Of a DNA stretch of 64,000 nucleotides, positions 40,816 to 49,900 are shown one piece after another. The stretch spans positions 3,213,001-3,277,000 of the forward strand of contig NC_092359.1 of assembly GCF_030848805.1 (NCBI RefSeq). The letters are read 5' to 3'. Within the stretch, counting starts at the first letter, position 1; each line of letters starts with the position of its first letter. This DNA is from Temnothorax longispinosus (lineage: Eukaryota; Arthropoda; Insecta; Hymenoptera; Formicidae). Below the pieces are notes generated by a model. The model saw nothing but the letters and a program-made list of their open reading frames with translations. It made no database searches and was not told where the DNA came from. Position numbers and translations under genes: made by a program.

Positions 40816-41230
40816 CGTAAAAGACTCGGTGATCTAATCGCGAAATCCGCGAGCGACGCGGTCCGAATTGAATTTCCTCGGCCTTAAAATTCGCTTTCCC
40901 CGAGTTCCGGCGTGGACCGACATAAGATACGGAGACCCTCGTCTTCGAGGTAACCTCGAGAGAGAAAAAGAGAGAGAGAGAGATCGGGTATTCACGGCGG
41001 CGCGCCTCGATAGCTCCGTTGTGCTCCGTCACCTGCATTTTTAAATCAACAGAATGGAGAAGGAGCGCGCGGACTAGCGGACGCTGGGGAACGCTGAGGG
41101 CCGGGGGTGGCGGTGCACTTAATGCGTGCATTATTAATCGGCGCCCGCGCGTGTATACTCCGATCCCGCGAATACGCGGACCCGTGTATTTCCGCCGTCC
41201 AACCACCGTGATATCGCGCTCGTCGCACAC
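40816..41230 (-). other. Possible further 5' exon (UTR or alternative start) of the regulatory gene
   Basis: A minus-strand open stretch runs to a consensus donor TTTTACG/GTGAGT at 40816. In the open frame it ends in phase 1, the same phase as the two better-supported N-terminal exons. In-frame ATGs exist at 41230 and at MQVTEHNGAIEARRREYP. The segment also runs through a GA/CT repeat that gives an implausible SLSLFFSL stretch, so it may be 5' UTR or chance. Phase agreement alone has a one-in-three chance. Confidence 0.25.
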
Positions 41231-41960
41231 ACGAAGGCCGTGTGTGCCACCGCCACCGCCGCCGCCGCCGTCGTCGTCGATGCGAGAGCGAAATAATCGG
41301 CCCGATTCGGACTCTCTTCGGAGCTACCCTTAACTTGCATTCCAGGGCGAGAGTGTTCGAGACAAATGTACCTGAAATATATTCAAGAACGAAGTAGAAA
41401 TAACGAAAGTTCTCTCCGCGTGGGAATACTATCGCGAGAGAGAGAAAGATCTAAAAAATTCGAAGGCGAGCGTCTTGGCGGAAAATTTTTCAGCATCAAT
41501 CTTTATTCGCGCGAGAGACGCGCAATTTGCAACGTATATCTAACGAACTCGTGTTCGCAATCAGGGCTACTTTACCGTGTTAATCCAACGTAACGTTCGC
41601 GTAAGTTGCTTAGCGATCGTCCGAACCGGAGGGGAAGGGAAGCGACATGGTCAAATTCGTCGAGAAACGTACGCGGACTCTGGAGGCGGCGCGCGTGTGC
41701 GCATGTGCGCGCCGTATAAATTCGGTACTAGTTCAATTTCCAGTTTCCAGCGCTGTACGAGAAACTGAATCTTACGCCGCGAGGGGGGAAGGGCCGTTTT
41801 CGCGTGCGGATCGCCGAATCCGAAACCGCCGAAATTACACGAATTATTTCTCTCTCTTTTCCTCTCTTCTTCTCTATCGTTCCAACATGCATGTACACAC
41901 GTCTATACATGTACATATACACATATATGTGTGTATGTGTGCACTGCAAAATTCTCTCAC

Positions 41961-42049
41961 CTGATGAAAGTGGAGTCCGCGGCGGGGCTGGAAGGTCTCG
42001 GCGAGGAGCTCGCGGTGGACGCCGTGTTGGTCTCCTCCACGTCCATCAT
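41961..42049 (-). CDS. First coding exon (isoform A) of a probable regulatory protein
   Basis: The start codon is at 42049 (MMDVEETNTASTASSSPRP). An in-frame TGA two codons upstream makes this the first methionine. The 89-base coding segment ends STFI plus two bases at CATCAG/GTGAGAG (phase 2) and joins 38327 to give ...STFISVKKEP. The short acidic, Ser/Thr/Pro-rich leader is typical of a disordered transcription-factor N terminus. It lies at the edge of a very GC-rich block (42.0-42.7 kb) that is a plausible CpG-type promoter/5' UTR. The product is unidentified. The next gene upstream on the same strand is deoxyhypusine synthase, whose stop codon is about 1.06 kb away. Confidence 0.7.
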
Positions 42050-43109
42050 CGTTCATACCGATGACGGCCACCACCACCAAACACCAGCACCACCACCGCT
42101 ATGCGATACGCGATAACCCGCGAAAGGGGGGGAGGGGGGGAGCGAGCGAAGGATGGACGGGAGGGTTGATAACGGACGACGAGGAACGGGGCAGCGCGAC
42201 CGCGACGAGCACGACGATGGCGACGAGCCGCGCGAGGAGGTCGACCGCGACGACGATCAACGAGCGAGGAAGAGAGGGGGGAGGGACCGAGCGTTACCCC
42301 GGAGCAGTCCGGTTCCCGCGCGGGTGGAGAGGACGAGGGGGGAGGACGGGGGGCAGAAACCACCGAGTCGAGGGAGCTCGAGAGCCGTGCGACGGGGGGA
42401 TGATCGGGGGCTGGTTTCACGGCCCGTCGTCCGCGAGCGCGGGCTTACGGGTAACAACTGGCGAAACGGCGCCGCCACCCGCCGTCCCTACCGCCCCCTC
42501 GCGACACGGTCGCGGGGCCGCGGGGCGCCGCGATGCCTGGCAAACCTGCGCGGCCTGCGCCCTGCGCCGCCGAGCACCTGTCGCCGTCGCGCAGGCGTCG
42601 CGACGCGCCTGCCCCGAGATCCGTGTGATGATCCGTTCCCGAGGCCGAGGTCGCGCCGAGGGAGCGAAACCCTCGGAATGATCCCAATTTTCCCGACAAA
42701 CTTTCAGCACTTAAACCCGGCTTTTAATATTTAATGTAAAATGTCGATATTTTTGGAGACTATGTTTTATGAAGAATATATGAAAAGAGTGAAAATAGAT
42801 CCTTTTTAGATAGATAAAATAATAATTACAAGTACGATATTGTAAATATAGACGTAGTATCGATATTTCGTATAGATATCGATATATAGCAATAATATTA
42901 CTCGACAAAACTACCCCTTGCAGATATCGCGTTACTTTCAAACGCTTGAATAAATAATCCCAGAATTAACAGTTTTTTTCTTTTTTCTATACAAATTTAA
43001 TATTTATGATTGTATACATGAGTGTGTAGACAATTATAATTATTACGTTACTTTTGGTATTTCCTATACATCTTATCCGCATCGTAATTGAAATAGTCTT
43101 TACTTATTC
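42050..43109. other. GC-rich promoter/5' UTR block and intergenic spacer
   Basis: From 42.05 to 42.70 kb the sequence is extremely GC-rich with G runs, probably promoter and 5' UTR of the minus-strand regulatory gene. From 42.7 kb to the deoxyhypusine synthase stop it is AT-rich spacer and 3' UTR. Long overlapping frames on both strands (for example 42061-42681) are products of composition. Confidence 0.5.
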
Positions 43110-44955
43110 TTAATCCCCTATCTTCCCCGAATGATGAAATCTTGCAAAAGTTTCTCCCACCAACAGTGGAAATACCAAAGTAGCGTCAGCGCACACCTGA
43201 GACAGAAGCAGCGATGTCACTTGATAATTCGACTATAATTGTAATTAAGGAGCTTATTCTGTAAACGTTAATTAACATCATTACGTGCTTTGCGCAGATA
43301 TAATGTGTACCGTAGAAAAGCTGCGCGAAGCACGTAACGATATCTCGTTAACGTTTACAGAATAAACCACTAAATTGAAAATCAACGGCAGTAACCGCGG
43401 TTACCTTAACAGGATCGGCGTCCTTTCGAATTTTTCCCCAAGAAATCGCTTCCTCGGGCCGGGCGCCGCTGTCGCTGCCGTCAAAGTCCGAAGAGGTGTT
43501 GATGAAAACGGCGTAGTCCGCGCCGTTCCTCTGAAATAAAGTACCGTTACCGTCGCGCGACTGCAAACACGTCAGGACAACATGCCAAATAGAGTTACCG
43601 TCTCACCATGAGATTAGCATTGCAGATGTGATGCTTCACCACTCCACCTCCGACAATTATCATACCGCTGTTCACCGCTTTCATAGCTATCCTGTTTAAT
43701 CTCTTGACATCTGTGGAAGATTGAAGATTCATCGATTCGTACGCGTTATATGTAGACAAGTGAATGTTACGTCGGATACGTTAAAACCAACCCGCGACAA
43801 TGTCAAGGACGAGTCCTGGATTTTTGAACGAATGGAAGAACATCATATCCCCGAGACTACCGTCGGTCAATGCCGGGCAAAACACCGGGATTTTATTTTT
43901 CGCGGCCCAATAGTAGATTGAATCTTCATGATTGATCTCCTCGCCGAGTCTAGCTATCATTTTAGACGGGGTCCATGAAGTGCCCTGAAAAGTAATTCAA
44001 TCGTAGGAATAAAAAACGCACGCCGTACCGCGTCTAATTCACAATCACAGGGTCTGTTCTCTATTGCTGAACTAGTGTACACTCTCTGTACTTAAAATAA
44101 AATAGATATATGCAATTTGGCAAAAGCGAGAAGGGAAGTTCTAATGCAATCCAGTGCAGCAATAAAAAACAGACCTGTAATTACAACGACGACCTTACCT
44201 TCGCCTTTTGTTCAGCCAGCATCGCGTCTAACTTCGGCATTAGCCAATCCTCGAACAGACAATAATTATCATTCGGTACCAATAAATTTCCCGTTCTATT
44301 AAGTCCATTTTCCCTGAGCTTTCTATCGTCCAAGTAGAAGCTGCCAACATACGTGGGCGCCAAACATTTTATGAAATCCTCTTCCACTCCACCAGCTGTG
44401 GTAACGAGACAATCTACCTGCAGAACGTCTGTCTAAAGTCGCACAGTACAATAAGATATCTATTAAATAAAACCGTTAAACGTATCCTACCAGTTTATGT
44501 TGTACAAGAAATCTTATGACATCCCTGATGCCACTGGACACCATATTCGACGTATAGCCCAGAAATATTGTACAGTGGTATTTCCTTTTTATAAATTCAT
44601 CCTCTTCCGACTCATCCAGTTGATCTTCCATGAGAAGTATGCTCCTTTGGCGCAGCATTCGATTCACTTCTTCGATCGCTCGTCCAAAATTTGTGGCTTG
44701 GAATCCACAACTTGCCATGGTCGCGAACAGTTCGTGATAGTTGATCCCCTTATTAAAATCATAACCTAAACATACAATTTTCTTATTATTATCTATACTT
44801 TTTACGACAATAGTAACGGTAATGACGAGTATTAATGGAAAGTGGATACCTTTTACTGGATTTGTATAAGGCGACAAAGAACTGGTGGAAACCAAGACGG
44901 CATTCTTTGCCAACTCTTGCTCTTGTAAATCCTGCTTTCTTTCTGCGTCACTCAT
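43110..44955 (-). CDS. Dhps: Deoxyhypusine synthase
   Basis: Complete 7-exon gene, 369 residues, the same length as the human enzyme. Exons (minus): 44955-44850, 44765-44491, 44417-44199, 43984-43792, 43710-43607, 43530-43405, 43196-43110; all phases close. The enzyme is a cytosolic NAD-dependent transferase moving the aminobutyl group of spermidine to one lysine of eIF5A, the first step of hypusine formation. Visible landmarks: TSNMVSSGIRDVIRFLVQH (NAD-site region), LVTTAGGVEEDFIKCLAPT, the block NTSSDFDGSDSGARPEEA, and SWGKI with the catalytic lysine at about residue 332 (Lys329 in human). The last exon gives ADATLVFPLLVGETFAR, the conserved C terminus. A hairpin element occupies much of the last intron. 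Expected to be functional and constitutive. Confidence 0.97.
43254..43365. mobile_element. MITE-like hairpin in the last Dhps intron
   Basis: Left arm 43254-43297 and right arm 43321-43365 are near-perfect inverted repeats of about 44 bases (outer word TTATTCTGTAAACGTTAA, inner word TTACGTGCTTTGCGCAG). It fills about half of the 208-base intron 43197-43404. Confidence 0.85.
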
Positions 44956-45912
44956 AACAATATTTCTAGTAATCTTAAAAGAGACAAATAATAAATTAAT
45001 CACAGTATAAGAAATTGCTGCGTGTATGTGTGTTGGTCATATCATTAATGATTAAGTATTAATAAAATATATTCTCTATGTGACATCTACCAAATCATGG
45101 TATAACCGGCAAACTGTGATTCTTCATAAGAAGTTAGTAAAAAGTACAGAAAAAATTTTAAATCAAGCAGTAGCTTTCGAGAAAAATAATATATGAGCGA
45201 TACGCGTGTATTTAACTACACGTTGTCATTAATTTATCTTAACACAAGATTTGATCCTAACCTGTCAAAATAACCTGCGTTTCTTGGGACGCTTTTGCTA
45301 GGCCGTACAGTAGCGCCACACATCCACTTTCAGGAATTGGAACTACGAGTCACATCCACTTTTCAATACTGTCGATGAATTTGGTTCATGTCCGTGCTAT
45401 CAGAGAGAGATATTTCTTTTATTATTTTTATGCGTGTCGCATAAACAACATGCACAATCACGCATCTTTGTATTTTCGCGGTCGGGGTTTCGCGGTCAAT
45501 TTTTATCGAAAAATTTTCCGATTAATTTTTTAATTCTGTCCGCATTATAAATTTCAATTTTTTGCGAGATATAATTAAGATATTCATATAACGCGAAGTA
45601 AAATTTTTTAATGTAGATACTTGATTACAATTCCAAATTTAAAAAACGGTTATTCAATATTCTCAAGTAGATAACAGAATTAGTGATAGAAATATTATTT
45701 AATGTTTAATTGAATTGTTGTACAGTTAGTTTTATGACTTAATATACATATATTGTTTTAATTATTTTCTCGTTGTTTTTGATACAATCGATGCTCGCGT
45801 GTAAATCGAATCGAACGTAATATTATTTTCCGCCGATGATAATAATCCGATAAAAAAAGAAACAAAGAATTTTTCTCCTTTTTGATCTAGTCGAAATGTG
45901 ACCAGATTGCAT
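44956..45912. other. Upstream region of Dhps
   Basis: Mostly AT-rich. It must contain the Dhps promoter and 5' UTR on the minus strand. A CACATCCACTTT word is repeated at about 45318 and 45353. No further coding sequence seen. Confidence 0.5.
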
Positions 45913-46405
45913 ATGGCCAGAAGCGACAAAGATAAGTCCAGTCTGGCCCGAAGAAGATTGGATACATTAAAGGTAAGTGGTCAACATTGACCACATTGCA
46001 ATGGTGAAATAAGGTAACATATAAAATGATTTTATATATATTTATTTATTTATTTGCCTCAAAGAGCTATTTTCTCTATATTTTCTCGCATAAGTATGAG
46101 ATTGGAAAAACCGCAATTAAATCCCAATAGTCAATGAGTCAAAAAGTACTGAGTCATTTTTTTCTATAATGCTCAATAAAGCAGTAATTGTTGAATAAAG
46201 TCAATCCACTCATAACCATTTCTACCAATGTAGATTAGCTTTCCTTGACTCTATCCTCGTTTTACATCTTATTTTTTAGCTTGAAAATGTAGACAAATAC
46301 TCATATTCTCAACTCTTTTTTAGCGCGCTTTTATTTCTGAGATGCTGTAGTATATGTAACATGAATTATAGCACTTCAAAAATAAATGCGCGTTTTTATC
46401 GATAA
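45913..46405 (+). CDS. Possible small two-exon gene (61 aa), exon 2 overlapping a hairpin element
   Basis: Exon 1 at 45913-45972 reads MARSDKDKSSLARRRLDTLK and ends at a strong donor AAAG/GTAAGT in phase 0. A good acceptor (pyrimidine tract then TTTTTTAG) precedes 46280, in the same phase, and the frame continues LENVDKYSYSQLF and onward to TAA at 46403-46405. From about 46302 exon 2 coincides with an inverted-repeat element, so most of its residues are element-derived. It could be a genuine short gene, a gene truncated by insertion, or coincidence. I recognise no family. It points away from Dhps and would share its upstream region. Confidence 0.3.
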
Positions 46406-46424
46406 AAAGAGAGTTGAGAATATG
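46302..46424. mobile_element. MITE-like inverted-repeat element
   Basis: Outer arms CATATTCTCAACTCTTTTT (46302-46320) and its complement (about 46401-46424) enclose a second complementary pair around GCGCG/CGCGC (near 46325 and 46388). The element is about 123 bases and non-coding by itself. Confidence 0.75.
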
Positions 46425-46905
46425 GACCAAGATGTATACCTTTAATCTAAATGTTTGATTACTAAAATCGCAATTAGAAACAAGTTAAGTTAACTGACTT
46501 AACTATTAGCAAGATTTAAACAAAATATCAATATATTTATGTTTATTAAAAGTTCACATATGTCTCTTAGACTTTCTCCAAACAGTTGCTCCAAATATTT
46601 TTCTTGGCAGTCATTATGTCATACTTAATAATAATACACGCTCTATGATAGCTGAGCGGATATAATGTCGCAGAGTCGAAATAACACGGTGTGGAATCAT
46701 TTTGAAATATTAAACAGTACTGAAATAAAATGCAACATTTGTAATAACATTTATAAATATATTATTATTTATATCTATCCAATACGAAAATATATACACT
46801 TAAGAGAACATAATATATATTTAATGAAGAAGATCACTTAAAGTGGCGCGTATTTTTTTCTTATTGACTCGCTACATTTACAAAATAAACGCAAGAATAA
46901 TTGCT
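46425..46905. other. AT-rich spacer and receptor 3' flank
   Basis: AT-rich sequence between the hairpin element and the stop codon of the ionotropic receptor. It probably includes the receptor's 3' UTR on the minus strand. Nothing else seen. Confidence 0.5.
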
Positions 46906-49900
46906 TTAATTAGTTTTATTCTTCTTAGGTTTATTATTGCTTCTATAAAATGCATCGAGATTATATTTGTCGTATTTCGGATCTTTTAAGACGACATATT
47001 TCCAGTGCAGAATTTCGCCGAATAAAGCTAGGAAACTGAAGAGATAACCGATCCCGAGAGCAATAAGAGCGCCGTATAACTTGGGTAGATCTACTAACGC
47101 GATCTCGGATTTTGATCTTTGCCGTGCCTCATTAATCTTTGACCATTCCATGACATCACTCAGCCATTTGCGCACCAAACCGACTTCTGTCATCCGCCTC
47201 ACCTAAAATGCGAATTAAAATATGCTAAATAACTTGATTTTATAAAAACCTAAGCAGAACAAAAAGTCATTATCGATGAGATCATGACGTTAAAAATTGA
47301 TTTAATGTGTTAATTTAACTGAATTAAAAAATCATCTGTCTTCCGAAAGATAAATTCTCTGTATATAGCGTTCTAAGTGTATATAAATAAAATTTATTTG
47401 ATATTTAATTTAATTTCAAATAATAAAAGAACAATTTTACTTTGTCAGATTTGGCGCTGAGAACAAAAACATTATATTTATATGTTTTGATAAATAAAAT
47501 TATTCCGATAAAAATATATTTTATAGAAGAGCAAGCTCTTCTCGTGTTTCTCAGCATGCTGCGTTCGCAATAATTCCCCCCCGCAGCTAATTACTCTTTA
47601 ATATCGTCAAGCAAAGTATACCCATAAATCCACGTGGGGCTTGAGCGGAGAATTCTTTTCCATCCCTAACGCGATCGGCATATGGACGAAACATTCCTCC
47701 ATAATATGTAGATTGTATTTCACTGACGATTCAGTGTTTTTCTCGCTCATATTCTGCCGATCATCTTGCTTCTCGAATATCCGCCTTCCGCGAGCGTGTT
47801 GCAATAAATATGAGTTCTCGTAGTAACAGAACCTCCCGTTCGCCACTCGATCGATCGCATCCTCCTCGTTTTCCGTCAACTCGTATTTATTGCCGATCTC
47901 GAGACTGTGCGAATCCGAGGAGGCGAGGAAGAACTCTTTGCCCTCTTCGTTCCATCCTCCTACCGCTAGCGACGATCTCGTCAGCTGCGCTAAAGTATCG
48001 ATAGTTACTCTGCGGTGACAAATGAATAAATGGCGTTAACTGCTGGACATGACAGAACGGGAATATATCTTTAATTCGATATTAATTCAATTAACTAATA
48101 AAAAATACGACCTTGTTGTCTATTAAAAGCTGCGGTATTCCTAGTCCGATCTTATATTTAAGATCGTCTTAAATATTATATACTATCTCGAGACGCCGTA
48201 CAGTCGTTTCATTGGCTGGATGAAGTATTAAGACCGCGTATGACCCAATTTAAGATCTTAAATATAAAATCGGACTGTAAATACTGTCCTTAGTTTGTAA
48301 TTTTTTACTTCCGAGCGTTAATAATAATTCGAATGTGTGCAAACGCCTCGACGTTTCCGTCAAGAAAATTTCAAATCTACGACGAGAAGAACACATCCGA
48401 GATCCTTTATACACATCTTGTATATCATTGTGTACTGTACTTAGCGGCAGGCTTTGACAGGGTCGCCGTCATGCTGGCGCGGTAAATGACGGCTGCCAGG
48501 ATGCTGTAGATCCACCACCAGCCGATGAAGACCCTCACAGTCCAGGCGTTCGGCAAACGCGGTAGAGAGACTTGGAGTAACATACTGTATGTGTACAGCA
48601 CACTGTTCTGGAGCTCGGTGAACAGATACAGACCCTTCATACTGTCGTACGCGTCCAATTTGTCGTGTTTCACAGACTCACGCGAGTCTATGTATTTCTG
48701 ATAGAACACCGCAAACACGTGGAAAGCTACGCCGGCCAACAATAGGGTGCAAAGAAACGTTATCCACGCGTTCAGCCTTGAAATGTGAAAAATGTAACGT
48801 TACGCGATATGTGCAAAAAGATTAAAGGTATAAACCGTTTTTCTGAAACTTTTCTGAAATATATATTCATTTGGCAAAAGTTTAAAGGAATAATTGCTAG
48901 TCATTTGGGTTAATTGCAGTCTTGTACTGTTAATTCTTTTAAAATCTTTTTCAATAAATGATTATTCGTACAATAAGCGTATTATGATAACGTACCTGAA
49001 AGGTAGTATCAGTAATTTCCATGAATTATCGGTTAAGGCTTCCGGCGTTAAGAAGGTAAGGCATTCCGTATTATACGGTGTAGATAGGTCGAAATAATTC
49101 AGATGATATAGTGTATAATGTAGATCTCCGAGAAAAAAATCAGCATTTTCGGCAATCGCCTCGCCGATTAGGCCCGTGTAGCTATCGTTATCTCCCTCAT
49201 GACCCCATCGTCCCCATCTCTCCTTCTCGATGTTAGCAGGCATATAGTAATTCGTTTTGAAGTTCATCGCCCTTGCTATGACTCGGATTAACTGAAACAA
49301 TGAGCCTTCCGTCAACCAAGATCTCTAATTTTTTTATCTAAATTAAAATCTAAAAAACAATAAGACGAAAATAAGGCGAGAAACAATTTGTATTTATTCT
49401 TATGCACTTGAACATGCTTGGAAAGAGGGATGTTGCTTTTCTAAAATTTTGTAGAAACTTAGACATTTGAAACTTTAGATCAGTTTGCGATAAAGAAAAT
49501 AAAAAATTAATATCTAACAGAGTAATTAATTAATTATATTCCGTTATATAAATCAGCTGGGATTTAGTTGCATATTTCGTTGTTGTCGCCTACTATCCTC
49601 TTCTTGCAAAATCGAGTGTATTATCTATATTATAATAAATAATTGCTAATTTATATTTTGTTGACATCATGTTTGATACTTTTTATAATTACTGTTTTTA
49701 ATTTTAGTTTTCATTTTTATTCTTTTTTCTATTTTATTTGTGGCTTTAATACGTACTTCGAATTCGATACCCAAAGCCTTAGGACTTGTAGTTGTTGTAC
49801 TTTGTTGGTAGTAATCTCGCGATGCTTCCGTCACGGCCGGTATATGTTCGAAAACTGCAATTCTACAAGTTTTGTTGGAAAATTAATCTAACCTTATATA

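Larger units (their letters stand above)
38328..41960. other. Intron between isoform A exons 1 and 2
   Basis: Mostly AT-rich, becoming CpG-rich from 40.75 kb. It contains a MITE-like hairpin at 40357-40486 and a possible further 5' exon ending at 40816, both listed separately. No other coding exon is supported. Confidence 0.6.

Noticed and set aside
42061..42734. Overlapping 193-206-codon ORFs in the 42 kb GC block
   Set aside because: All frames on both strands are open because stop codons are rare in this composition. None has protein-like character.
43339..43404. Reading through exon 6 of Dhps to a stop in the hairpin as the natural C terminus
   Set aside because: A canonical donor follows DADPVK, and a downstream exon at 43196-43110 restores the conserved C terminus and exact family length.
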